Source: an uncultured Chitinophagaceae bacterium
GTDB taxonomy: Bacteria > Bacteroidota > Bacteroidia > Chitinophagales > Chitinophagaceae
Assembly: GCA_934502905.1 (NCBI GenBank)
Contig: CAKSVK010000071.1
Coordinates: 1-17,202 of the forward strand
Direction of reading: 5' to 3'
DNA length: 17,202 nt
Below the pieces are notes generated by a model that was not told where the DNA came from, did not search any database, and saw only the letters and a program-made list of their open reading frames with translations. Position 1 is the stretch's first letter. Every line of letters starts with the position of its first letter. Below are positions 8,301 to 14,500 of the stretch, in pieces. Both the position numbers and the translations under genes were made by a program.

Positions 8301-8386
8301 CTGTCGCAAAGCTGCCTGCAGGCTTTTATTCCGTACGTATCATATCGGACCGGGATGTATATGCGCTTCGGTTTGTAAAATACTGA
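5327..8386 (+). CDS. Secreted M43-type (pappalysin-like) zinc metalloprotease with T9SS sorting domain
   Basis: This large extracellular protease is about 1019 residues. I chose the ATG at 5327 because it begins a clean signal peptide, MKRLFYLLTLFLLTGNLVSA. An in-frame ATG at 5252 would add 25 residues without signal-peptide character. After the signal, C24 in VCGFD could be a cysteine switch. The catalytic domain (about 75-340) carries the zinc site HEIGHAFNLYH (231-241; H231, H235, H241 ligands, E232 base) and a Met-turn at M301 (NIMNYTAC). Several beta-rich regions follow: a Calx-beta-like stretch at about 350-475, further modules to about 840, and a fibronectin-III-like repeat from about 841 (LPVDWVNFKGDT) to 940. 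The last 78 residues (about 942-1019, starting APSIFPVPAG and ending LRFVKY) are a T9SS type A sorting domain, so the protein should cross the outer membrane and be released or anchored. Its substrate is unknown. It appears to be a single-gene unit. Confidence 0.88.
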   Translation: MKRLFYLLTLFLLTGNLVSAQAVCGFDTNNRIFTKTFPEAAKSMRNNDSKIKRMTDRGISFRETQQPVNIPVVVHILHTGDTVGSSYNPSDEKIMDAIEYLNEIYSGTHSSLTPAGTDAAGDIGIRFVLAKRDPDCNPTNGIRRINMSEDAFYIENGALNADIEYDMALKTPIAWDISRYYNIYVVNKINGNDGSQGQFIAGFAYFPVNHIVDGTVILASEMRRGSKTFVHEIGHAFNLYHPFEGSTHREECPAGEGDHVDDTDPISMNSNDGVINFECRSGLNPCNNNQPYSIRTENNIMNYTACYSLFTPGQKARMNASLLLEERASLVTSNALLPTFDGGGEACDPKINFEEDEVVLPVSMVQTTGCRDYKDFTFYVNISNTPASSSTVTLYPDEDSNAMEKVDFDFVGGNRVIFPAGSRQRKPFTIRIYDVGQRETAQKLALNFTVQGGSTLKGTAIPVMHIWLKPNDTRPVIDKSEKHITVGKEEMFILDANLFNAALKHQKSMIQYNRAEMAAAGLKAGNINGMQLFLTKNSTRPFKKLIIKLMHSTAAMLVKDGDITPSGAGQQVFSRASYTTQDGMNEFIFDKPFTWNGRDNIRIEACFDNGTEEEEEGNDYLTGYSDNSGYETSNLLTSVLSCSARLTAFSNYGDGIKPMIVFTQVAAGNPVANTPGATRQKYLGPYGKIFFYDNSNPKRVIASIKNLTDWNYGCVKVEIDRGGDRAFPFWTLDPAYFVTEKTFLITPQYANKNGVFEVSLYYTASEKAGYEQVTNGNWNNIQVLKTGGIAAGTINPLNRQQNKVDFNNVLHETFGNDYVITSTFSTGIENVTGFTSGVISSALPVDWVNFKGDTRESYTALTWTTENEINTSYFEVEVSKDGILFESLDTINAGNQTGVHSYSYNHLNPGSGTLYYRIKQVDNDLKYTYSNVIRLRRNGAGAPSIFPVPAGNSITIDFGRPVSNTRIQILTGDLRIVHTEVVNGPVQAQTISVAKLPAGFYSVRIISDRDVYALRFVKY

Positions 8387-8412
8387 TAATAATGTTATTG
8401 CAGTTATTTGTC

Positions 8413-8420
8413 TACCTTTG
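8413..8420 (+). promoter_or_regulatory. Possible Bacteroidota -7 element
   Basis: TACCTTTG followed by C matches TAnnTTTG. No good -33 TTTG lies at the right distance (TTG ends at 8400, only 12 nt away), so this is weak. If used, it would start an RNA about 60 nt before the stem-loop at 8461-8483. Confidence 0.3.
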
Positions 8421-8460
8421 CGGGCTTACTCACTGAAATACCTGCCGGGTTAAAAGCCGG

Positions 8461-8483
8461 AGCCAGGTTAAATTGGCTTTTTT
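8461..8483 (+). terminator. Probable intrinsic terminator after the M43 protease
   Basis: AGCCA (8461-8465) pairs with TGGCT (8474-8478), and the T-run continues to 8483 (six T). A competing stem is possible between AAAAGCC (8452-8458) and GGCTTTT (8475-8481). It lies 75 nt past the protease stop and before the rpsO promoter. Confidence 0.5.
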
Positions 8484-8506
8484 GGCATTTTTAAGGGAAA
8501 AATTTA

Positions 8507-8537
8507 TTTATATACTAATAAATTAGTATTAACTTTG
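8507..8537 (+). promoter_or_regulatory. Probable rpsO promoter
   Basis: TTTA (8507-8510), a 19-nt spacer, then TAACTTTG (8530-8537) followed by C, a near match to the Bacteroidota primary sigma consensus. Transcription would begin near 8543-8545, giving a leader of about 40 nt before the rpsO ATG. Confidence 0.6.
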
Positions 8538-8584
8538 CGGCCAAATAAGCAGAATAAAAATTTGGATGTTTAAAAAAAATTGAG

Positions 8585-8854
8585 ATGTCATTAGTATCTG
8601 AAAAAAAATCAAAAATCTTTTCTGAATTCGGTGGAAATGAGAATAATACCGGCTCAATAGAAGCACAAATTGCAATATTGACAGAGCGTATCACCCATAT
8701 TTCCGGTCATTTAAAGCAAAATAAAAAAGACTTTTCTTCCAACAGGGGCTTGCTGCAGTTGGTAGGCGAAAGAAAAAGCCTGCTTACTTACCTGAGCAAA
8801 CACAATCTTGAAGGATATCGCGCATTGATTGAAAAACTCGGACTCAGAAAATAA
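8585..8854 (+). CDS. rpsO: 30S ribosomal protein S15
   Basis: This 89-residue protein is exactly the usual S15 length. It binds 16S rRNA early in 30S assembly and contacts the platform region. The family core is plain: [20 protein letters not shown] (25-44), [24 protein letters not shown] (about 47-70) and the C-terminal [12 protein letters not shown]. The start codon at 8585 matches the N-terminus expected for the family. It has its own promoter at 8507-8537 and a strong terminator at 8872-8916, and it is followed by pnp, the same order as in many bacteria. In E. coli S15 represses its own translation; nothing in this short leader lets me claim that here. Confidence 0.97.
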   Translation: MSLVSEKKSKIFSEFGGNENNTGSIEAQIAILTERITHISGHLKQNKKDFSSNRGLLQLVGERKSLLTYLSKHNLEGYRALIEKLGLRK

Positions 8855-8871
8855 TCATATCGTTACAACAT

Positions 8872-8916
8872 GTCGTTATTCCCAACAGTATATACCGGTT
8901 GGGAATAATGATTTTT
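8872..8916 (+). terminator. Intrinsic terminator after rpsO
   Basis: The uninterrupted 11-bp stem TTATTCCCAAC (8876-8886) with GTTGGGAATAA (8898-8908) can extend outwards through further pairs (two G-U) to 8872/8912. TTTTT (8912-8916) follows. It would limit read-through from rpsO into pnp. A second, weaker AT stem (8922-8928 with 8932-8938) followed by TTTTT (8938-8942) lies just behind it. Confidence 0.8.
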
Positions 8917-8946
8917 AGGCGATTATTGCAACAATAATTTTTATAC

Positions 8947-8998
8947 AATAGGCAAATAAGGCATTATCTATCCTACTCCCTCATTCCTGTTGCCTATT
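8947..8998 (+). promoter_or_regulatory. Stem-loop in the pnp leader
   Basis: AATAGGCAA (8947-8955) is the exact reverse complement of TTGCCTATT (8990-8998). AGG (8959-8961) and CCT (8986-8988) extend the stem inwards across a small internal loop, leaving a 24-nt apical loop. It ends 13 nt before the pnp ATG and has no T-run, so it is not a terminator. In E. coli a leader stem-loop of pnp is cleaved by RNase III and mediates feedback control by PNPase. A similar role here is an inference from position. Confidence 0.55.
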
Positions 8999-9011
8999 TC
9001 AATTAACAAGT

Positions 9012-11177
9012 ATGTTTTCTCAACCATTACAAGTATCATTTGATCTCGGTGATAACCGGATCGTGACCATAGAAACAGGTAAACTTGCCCGCCAGGCAGA
9101 CGGTTCCGTTACCGTACGCCAGGGAAACTGTATTATCATGGCAACCGTTGTTGCTAACAAAGAACCCAAGCCGGGGCAGGAATTTTTCCCGCTCAGCGTG
9201 GATTACATGGAAAAATTCTCTTCCGCCGGCCGTATTCCGGGTTCGTTTTTTAAACGGGAAGGAAGACTGAGTGATTACGAAGTGTTGATCAGCCGCCTGG
9301 TGGACAGAGCGTTGCGTCCCCTGTTCCCGGAAGACTATTTCTGTGAGGTTCAGGTAATTATATCGCTTATCTCAAGCGATAGTGAGATCATGCCGGATGC
9401 CCTGGCTTGCCTGGCTGCATCAGCAGCGCTGGCAGTATCAGATGTGCCCATTAAAGAGATTATCTCCGAAGTACGGGTTGCCCGCGTAAATGGAAATTTT
9501 GTGGTGAACCCCTCCCGCACAGAACTGGAAACCGCCGATATGGATTTCATCATTGGTGCTACAGAAAAGAACCTGATGATGGTGGAAGGAGAATCGAAAG
9601 AATGTAGCGAAGAGGACCTGGTGCAGGCGCTGGGTATTGCCCATGAAGCCATTAAAGTACAGATCAAGGCACAGCAGGAGCTGCGCGATAAAAAAGGAGT
9701 TACCCAGAAAAGAGAATATACCAAACCCGAGCAAAACGAAGCTATCCTTCAAAAAGTAACGGAGTTTGCAAAAGAGAAAATATACCAGATCTCAAAATCC
9801 GGGACTTCCAAGCATGAGCGTTCTGATGCTTTTTCAAAGCTGAAAGAAGAGCTGATCGCTTCCCTGGGAGAAGAACCCGCGGAAGAAGATGTGAAATTTG
9901 CTGCCAAATATTACGATGATCTTCAGTGGGAGATTGTACGGAATATGATACTGGACGACCGTACCCGCCTGGATGGACGTAACCTCGACCAGGTTCGCCC
10001 CCTTGCCATGGAAACGGATATACTTCCTACCCCTCACGGTTCTGCCCTGTTTACCAGGGGAGAAACCCAGTCGCTGACCACCGTTACCCTGGGTACCCCC
10101 CTGGATGAGCTGCTGGTAGAAAGCGCTGCAAAATCAGATTATACCAAGTTTATTTTACACTATAACTTTCCTCCTTTCTCTACCGGTGAGATCAAGTTCT
10201 TAAGAGCGCCCGGTCGTCGCGAAGTAGGACATGGAAACCTGGCTATGCGCTCCCTGAAGCAGATGATGCCCGGCAATGATTACGCTTATACCATAAGGGT
10301 GGTAAGCGATATCCTTGAATCGAACGGTTCTTCGTCTATGGCAACTGTTTGCGCAGGCTCACTGGCGCTGATGGATGCAGGTGTGCCCATTCCCAAGCAC
10401 GTGGGCGGTGTGGCAATGGGATTGATCACAAGGGCTTCCGATAACAAGTACGCCATCCTGACCGATATCCTCGGAGATGAAGATCACCTGGGAGATATGG
10501 ACTTTAAGGTAACAGGTACCCGTGAAGGGATCTGCGGTGTGCAGATGGATATCAAGATCGATGGATTGAGCATGGAAACCATGCGGGAAGCCCTGGAGCA
10601 GGCCAGAAAAGGCCGCTTACATATCCTGGATGCCATGTACGAGTGTGTAAACGCTGCCAGGGAAGAGGTGAAACCCCATGCACCAAGAATGGAAAAGCTC
10701 TTTATTGACAAAGAATTCATCGGTGCAGTGATCGGGCCCCAGGGTAAAGTGATCCAGGAGATCCAGCGCTCTACCGGCACTACCATCAATATCGAAGAGA
10801 TCGGTAACGTAGGGGAAGTAAGCATCTTCTCTCCTGCCAAGGAAGGATTGGACAAAGCGGTCGCCTGGGTCAAAGGCATTGTGGCTGTGCCATCCGTGGG
10901 AGAAGTATACGAAGCCACTGTGAAGGGCATCAAGGAGTTCGGCGCCTTCGTAGAATTCATGCCCGGCAAACAGGGATTATTACATATCAGTGAAATAAGC
11001 TGGAAACGCCTGGAAAGCATGGAGGGGGTACTGAAAGAAGGCGATACCGTAAAAGTGAAGTTGATAGGTCTAGATCAAAAAACAGGTAAATTCAAGCTCA
11101 GCAGGAAAGCATTGATCCCTAAACCTGATTTTACCAACAAACCCAGGCCACAGCAGGAAAACCGGCCTGAGGCATAA
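9012..11177 (+). CDS. pnp: Polyribonucleotide nucleotidyltransferase (PNPase)
   Basis: This 721-residue cytoplasmic exoribonuclease degrades RNA 3' to 5' with phosphate and can also add tails. All domains are present: the first RNase PH domain (about 10-145, including FFPLSVDYMEKFSSAGRIPG and FFKREGR), a helical linker domain (about 150-235), and the second RNase PH domain (about 320-545, including FPPFSTGEIKFLRAPGRREVGHG). The catalytic block DILGDEDHLGDMDFKVTG follows, with D491, D497 and K499 matching E. coli D486, D492 and K494. Then come a KH domain (about 560-620, GxxG motif GPQG at 575-578) and an S1 domain (630-702, GEVYEATVKGIKEFGAF). The length is normal. It follows rpsO by 157 bp containing a terminator and a leader stem-loop. 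I see no good TAnnTTTG promoter of its own, so expression may depend on partial read-through. A strong terminator follows. Confidence 0.98.
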   Translation: MFSQPLQVSFDLGDNRIVTIETGKLARQADGSVTVRQGNCIIMATVVANKEPKPGQEFFPLSVDYMEKFSSAGRIPGSFFKREGRLSDYEVLISRLVDRALRPLFPEDYFCEVQVIISLISSDSEIMPDALACLAASAALAVSDVPIKEIISEVRVARVNGNFVVNPSRTELETADMDFIIGATEKNLMMVEGESKECSEEDLVQALGIAHEAIKVQIKAQQELRDKKGVTQKREYTKPEQNEAILQKVTEFAKEKIYQISKSGTSKHERSDAFSKLKEELIASLGEEPAEEDVKFAAKYYDDLQWEIVRNMILDDRTRLDGRNLDQVRPLAMETDILPTPHGSALFTRGETQSLTTVTLGTPLDELLVESAAKSDYTKFILHYNFPPFSTGEIKFLRAPGRREVGHGNLAMRSLKQMMPGNDYAYTIRVVSDILESNGSSSMATVCAGSLALMDAGVPIPKHVGGVAMGLITRASDNKYAILTDILGDEDHLGDMDFKVTGTREGICGVQMDIKIDGLSMETMREALEQARKGRLHILDAMYECVNAAREEVKPHAPRMEKLFIDKEFIGAVIGPQGKVIQEIQRSTGTTINIEEIGNVGEVSIFSPAKEGLDKAVAWVKGIVAVPSVGEVYEATVKGIKEFGAFVEFMPGKQGLLHISEISWKRLESMEGVLKEGDTVKVKLIGLDQKTGKFKLSRKALIPKPDFTNKPRPQQENRPEA

Positions 11178-11202
11178 CATCCATTCCGGATATAATGAAA
11201 TC

Positions 11203-11233
11203 AAGCTATCGGGTAGTTACCCGGTAGCTTTTT
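11203..11233 (+). terminator. Intrinsic terminator after pnp
   Basis: A 12-bp stem, 11203-11214 with 11219-11230 (AAGCTATCGGGT with ACCCGGTAGCTT, one T-G pair), closes an AGTT loop. T residues run from 11229 to 11233. It lies 26 nt past the pnp stop codon. Confidence 0.85.
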
Positions 11234-11251
11234 ACTTTAAATGAAATCATC

Positions 11252-12082
11252 ATGAATGAAGTATTTGTAGAGGTGGTTGTAAAAGGTGATCCTGCACAAC
11301 TGGAGATCATACTGGCACAGCTTAATGAAGGCATGGATATTGAAGGTGTGGAGGAAAGCGAAGGTTACCTGAAATTTTATTTTAAGAAAGAGTATTTTAA
11401 AGAAGAAATATTTAAAAATTTAATTGATATAAATAATATAAATTATTCTATATCAAATGTTAATAATAAAAATTGGAATGCGATATGGGAATCAGATTTC
11501 CAGCCCGTAGTGGTGAACGGGTTCGCTTCCATACGGGCAGATTTTCACCCTGCCAATAATGATGTGGCATACGATATCATCGTCACGCCCAAGATGAGCT
11601 TTGGCACGGGGCATCATGCTACCACCCATATGATGATTGAAATGATGCAGGATTTCAGCCCGGCAGGAAAAGAGGTGATCGATTTCGGGACGGGAACAGG
11701 CGTACTGGCTATCCTGGCAGTGAAAATGAAAGCGTCTCTGGTTACCGCAATAGACTATGATGCCTGGAGCATCGCCAATGCGGAAGAAAATTTTGAGAAA
11801 AACCATACGCCCGGTATCACGCTTCTGCAGTTGGACCATTTTCCGGGCAACCTGTCTGCAGACCTGGTGCTTGCCAATATCAACCGCAATGTGATAACAG
11901 ATAACCTGCACCGGATAGCCGGGGGATTGAAGCCGGATGGTACGCTCCTCATCAGTGGCATATTGCAATCTGATATTCCTGATATACAAAAACTTATGAA
12001 AGAGGCAGGATTTGAGGAACTTAAAGGCCTGTTGAAAAATAATTGGGCTTGCCTGGCGTTTAAAAAATTAATAAAAGGATAA
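11252..12082 (+). CDS. prmA: Ribosomal protein L11 methyltransferase
   Basis: This 276-residue SAM-dependent enzyme methylates amino groups of ribosomal protein L11 in the cytoplasm. The short N-terminal substrate-recognition domain covers about 1-72. A linker with NWNAIWESDFQPV (74-86) leads into a Rossmann methyltransferase domain. That domain has FGTGHHATT (117-125), the SAM-binding loop DFGTGTGVLAI (144-154), acidic D168 for the ribose, and the substrate-loop motif LANINRNV (207-214), which is the N-P/I-x-x type motif of this family. The length is typical of Bacteroidota PrmA. A very AT-rich stretch (about 11395-11475) encodes an Ile/Asn-rich end of the N-terminal domain and stands out from the rest of the gene. 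It lies 18 nt behind the pnp terminator, so it needs its own start signal or read-through; I see no convincing promoter. Confidence 0.95.
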   Translation: MNEVFVEVVVKGDPAQLEIILAQLNEGMDIEGVEESEGYLKFYFKKEYFKEEIFKNLIDINNINYSISNVNNKNWNAIWESDFQPVVVNGFASIRADFHPANNDVAYDIIVTPKMSFGTGHHATTHMMIEMMQDFSPAGKEVIDFGTGTGVLAILAVKMKASLVTAIDYDAWSIANAEENFEKNHTPGITLLQLDHFPGNLSADLVLANINRNVITDNLHRIAGGLKPDGTLLISGILQSDIPDIQKLMKEAGFEELKGLLKNNWACLAFKKLIKG

Positions 12083-12092
12083 ATTCCGTAAA

Positions 12093-12120
12093 TTTCAGTC
12101 GGAGAAATATTTTATATTTG
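12093..12120 (+). promoter_or_regulatory. Probable plsY promoter
   Basis: TATATTTG (12113-12120) matches TAnnTTTG, with TTTC (12093-12096) as a weak -33 element at a short 16-nt spacing. The predicted start lies about 20 nt before the plsY ATG at 12147. Confidence 0.5.
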
Positions 12121-12146
12121 TAAGGACTTCAACCTGTTTTTAATTT

Positions 12147-12803
12147 ATGAATGAATCTATTTTAATTATACTGGCTTACCTGATCGGCTCTATTCCAACC
12201 GCAGTTTGGGTGAGCAGGCATTTCTTTAAAATAGATATCCGGGATTATGGAAGCGGTAATGCCGGCGCCACCAATACTTACCGGGTATTGGGTGCCAAAT
12301 GGGGCACGCTGGTGATGGTATTGGATATGCTGAAAGGGTTTGTTGCTGTTAAACTTGCCTACCTGCTCCCCTTTTATGTGGGGGATGAATTTGCCAGGAC
12401 CAACTTCCAGATCGGTCTGGGGTTGTGTGCCGTGGTTGGTCATATTTTCCCCATATGGGCACAGTTCAGGGGTGGCAAAGGCGTGGCTACCCTTTTTGGC
12501 CTGGTATTGGCCATTTCCCCGATCAGCGCGGTTTGTTGCGTGGCTATCTTCATCCTGGTATTGTACCTCACCCGTTTTGTATCGCTCAGCTCTATATTGG
12601 CCAGCGCTGCATTCCCGATCTTTATACTCATCATTTTTAATGTGGACAATCATGCTTACCGGGTTTTTGCGGTAGCTGTGGCCCTGCTGGTAATGCTTAC
12701 CCACCAGAAGAATATTTCCCGGCTGTTAAAAGGTAGTGAAAGTAAAGCACCTATCTTCAAATACAGGGACAGAAGAAAAAGCAGGCGGAGAAATAATCCC
12801 TGA
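12147..12803 (+). CDS. plsY: Acyl-phosphate:glycerol-3-phosphate acyltransferase PlsY
   Basis: This 218-residue inner-membrane enzyme transfers an acyl group from acyl-phosphate to glycerol-3-phosphate, the first step of phospholipid synthesis in most bacteria. About five hydrophobic helices are visible. The three family motifs are present: GSGNAGATN (36-44) after GSIPTA (14-19); GHIFPIWAQFRGGKGVAT (98-115), with the glycine-rich loop for substrate phosphate; and HQKNISRLLKGSE (186-198). The C-terminal tail from about 205 is strongly basic (RDRRKSRRR) and should sit in the cytoplasm. It has its own likely promoter and is followed 64 bp later by an M48 peptidase gene with a separate possible promoter. 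Confidence 0.96.
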   Translation: MNESILIILAYLIGSIPTAVWVSRHFFKIDIRDYGSGNAGATNTYRVLGAKWGTLVMVLDMLKGFVAVKLAYLLPFYVGDEFARTNFQIGLGLCAVVGHIFPIWAQFRGGKGVATLFGLVLAISPISAVCCVAIFILVLYLTRFVSLSSILASAAFPIFILIIFNVDNHAYRVFAVAVALLVMLTHQKNISRLLKGSESKAPIFKYRDRRKSRRRNNP

Positions 12804-12810
12804 CACCCCC

Positions 12811-12818
12811 TATCTTTG
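12811..12818 (+). promoter_or_regulatory. Possible promoter of the M48 peptidase gene
   Basis: TATCTTTG matches TAnnTTTG and lies 49 nt before the ATG at 12868. No recognisable -33 TTTG lies at the expected distance, which would fall in the 3' end of plsY. Confidence 0.4.
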
Positions 12819-12867
12819 TACCGTTGTTGTCCTTAATTGAAAACGATTTAATTCAAAGAGATCCCAG

Positions 12868-13671
12868 ATGAAAAAATACCTTTTATTTTTTTCCGCCGTA
12901 TTATTTGTGGTTGGATGCAGCACTAATGCCATTACAGGCAGAAAGCAACTGAAGCTGCTGCCTGAAGCAGACCTTCAGAGCATGGCAAAAACAGAATACC
13001 AGAGTTTTCTTACCCAGAACAAGATAGTGAATACTACTGTCAGCAAGGATGCAGAAATGGTAACCCGTGTGGGTAAAAGAATTGCAGCCGCCATTACAAA
13101 CTATTACACCCAGCAAGGCAAAGGCGAGATATTACAGGGTTACCAGTGGGAGTTCAACCTGGTAAATTCCAACGAAGTAAATGCCTGGTGCATGCCGGGT
13201 GGCAAGGTGGTAGTATATACCGGCATCCTGCCTGTTACGCAAAATGAAGCCGGGCTGGCAGTGGTAATGGGGCACGAAATAGCCCATGCCATAGCGCAGC
13301 ACGGAAACGAACGGATGAGCCAGCAAATGCTTGCCCAGGGTATCGGCACTGTTGGTTCCGTTTTAACTTCGGGGAACAGCACCGTCAGCAATATCTTTAA
13401 TACCGTATACGCACCGGGCGCGCAGATCGGGGTATTATTGCCCAATTCCCGTAAGCAGGAGCTGGAAGCGGATCACTATGGGTTGATCTTTGCTGCTATG
13501 GCAGGATATAATCCGAATGAAGCAGCGCCTTTCTGGGAAAGAATGTCTAAAGTAGGTGGCGGCGAAAAACCACCTGAATTTATGAGTACACATCCTTCTG
13601 ACGAGACCCGTATTAAAAAAGTACAGGAATACGCCAAGGAGGCCATGAAGTACTATACACCCATGAAGTAA
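12868..13671 (+). CDS. M48 family metallopeptidase lipoprotein
   Basis: This 267-residue protein is exported as a lipoprotein: basic MKKY, a hydrophobic run, then a lipobox ending at C17 (VVGC-S). It should be anchored in the periplasmic face of a membrane. The zinc site is complete: H136-E137-I-A-H140 within VMGHEIAHAIAQHG, and the downstream ligand E198 in the SRKQELEAD block, with D202. AMAGYNP and a C-terminal THPSDETRI segment (about 241-249) are typical of the BepA/LoiP/Oma1 branch of M48. Those relatives take part in outer-membrane protein or envelope quality control, and a similar role is likely here. It appears to be transcribed alone; the next gene has its own strong promoter. Confidence 0.92.
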   Translation: MKKYLLFFSAVLFVVGCSTNAITGRKQLKLLPEADLQSMAKTEYQSFLTQNKIVNTTVSKDAEMVTRVGKRIAAAITNYYTQQGKGEILQGYQWEFNLVNSNEVNAWCMPGGKVVVYTGILPVTQNEAGLAVVMGHEIAHAIAQHGNERMSQQMLAQGIGTVGSVLTSGNSTVSNIFNTVYAPGAQIGVLLPNSRKQELEADHYGLIFAAMAGYNPNEAAPFWERMSKVGGGEKPPEFMSTHPSDETRIKKVQEYAKEAMKYYTPMK

Positions 13672-13754
13672 AGCCAGGTTAAACATAAAATCGACTGTTT
13701 CCGCGGTATTCAACCACATCTTATAGTGGCTGGTTAGTATTATTTAACTCAAAA

Positions 13755-13786
13755 TTTGCTATTAAGGACACAATTTCTTAACTTTG
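13755..13786 (+). promoter_or_regulatory. Promoter of the DUF3052-like/YdeI gene
   Basis: TTTG (13755-13758), a 20-nt spacer, then TAACTTTG (13779-13786) followed by C. This is the best match in the window to the Bacteroidota primary sigma consensus. Transcription would begin near 13793, about 27 nt before the ATG at 13820. Confidence 0.75.
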
Positions 13787-13819
13787 CATCTCTTTTACGC
13801 TAAAAAAACGTGTTGAAGC

Positions 13820-14473
13820 ATGATGCAGACCATGTTTGAGAAACTTCAACTTACTGAAGAAAAGAATTTACTGATCCAAGGCTTGCCCTCCTCCATCGAA
13901 AAACAATTTTCAAAGATCTCATTTGCCAAGAACGTTACACCGTTGCTGAAGTTGCGGCGTATAGATTTTGCGCTGGTGTTTGCCATCAATCAACGCCAAC
14001 TGGACGGTATCCTCAAAGAGGTATTACCCGCTTTAGGAGATGAAGGAAAGCTCTGGGTGGCCTATCCCAAGTCCACTTCCAAAATTGTAAGCGACCTGAA
14101 CAGGGATTGCAGCTGGAAAACCCTGAACCAGTGCGGCTTTGAAAGCCAGGATCAGGTTACGCTCGATCATGTATGGACAGCGCTGAAATTCAGGAAACCC
14201 GAATGTTGCGCCAAACAGGGGGTGACACGGTTTGTAAAAAAAGAAGCAGCCATAGAAGGGGTGGATAACAAAAGCAGAACGGCTGTGCCGCCCGCTGATT
14301 TTCAGACCTTGCTGAATAAAAATAAAAAAGCCGGGCATTTTTTCGAAAAGCTCTCCTTTACCAACAGGAAAGAATACCTGAAATGGATATCCGCTGAAAC
14401 CACCGCCCGGAAAGAGCGCCTGGTTGAAGCCATTGAACGGCTGATGAATGCCAAAAGAACGCCCAGGGACTAA
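13820..14473 (+). CDS. Fusion of a DUF3052-like domain and a YdeI/OmdA-type C-terminal domain
   Basis: This 217-residue cytoplasmic protein has no signal peptide. Residues about 5-125 resemble DUF3052: LRRIDFALVFAINQRQLDGILKEVLPAL, then GKLWVAYPKSTSKIVSDLNRD and DHVWTALKFR. Residues about 157-212 (PADFQTLLNKNKKAGHFFEKLSFTNRKEYLKWI, then KERLVEAIERL) match the C-terminal domain of YdeI/OmpD-associated proteins, also labelled bacteriocin-protection proteins. The link between them (about 126-156) is polar and probably flexible. No enzymatic activity is known to me for either part, and the bacteriocin label should not be taken as a function. ATG at 13820 and 13823 are both possible starts. It has its own strong promoter, and the thiolase gene follows after 27 bp, so the two are probably co-transcribed. 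Confidence 0.75.
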   Translation: MMQTMFEKLQLTEEKNLLIQGLPSSIEKQFSKISFAKNVTPLLKLRRIDFALVFAINQRQLDGILKEVLPALGDEGKLWVAYPKSTSKIVSDLNRDCSWKTLNQCGFESQDQVTLDHVWTALKFRKPECCAKQGVTRFVKKEAAIEGVDNKSRTAVPPADFQTLLNKNKKAGHFFEKLSFTNRKEYLKWISAETTARKERLVEAIERLMNAKRTPRD

Positions 14474-14500
14474 GATATTCCTGTTTTTAAACTTTTTGTT

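Noticed and set aside
5096..8386. tRNA, rRNA, CRISPR or insertion sequences here and elsewhere in the window
   Set aside because: I looked for cloverleaf-like T-loop sequences, regularly spaced repeats and transposase motifs across all 17.2 kb and found none that hold up.
13672..13683. AGCCAGGTTAAA shared with 8461-8472 as a repeated terminator element
   Set aside because: Only 12 nt match, and the second copy does not form a comparable stem with a T-run, so it is likely coincidence.
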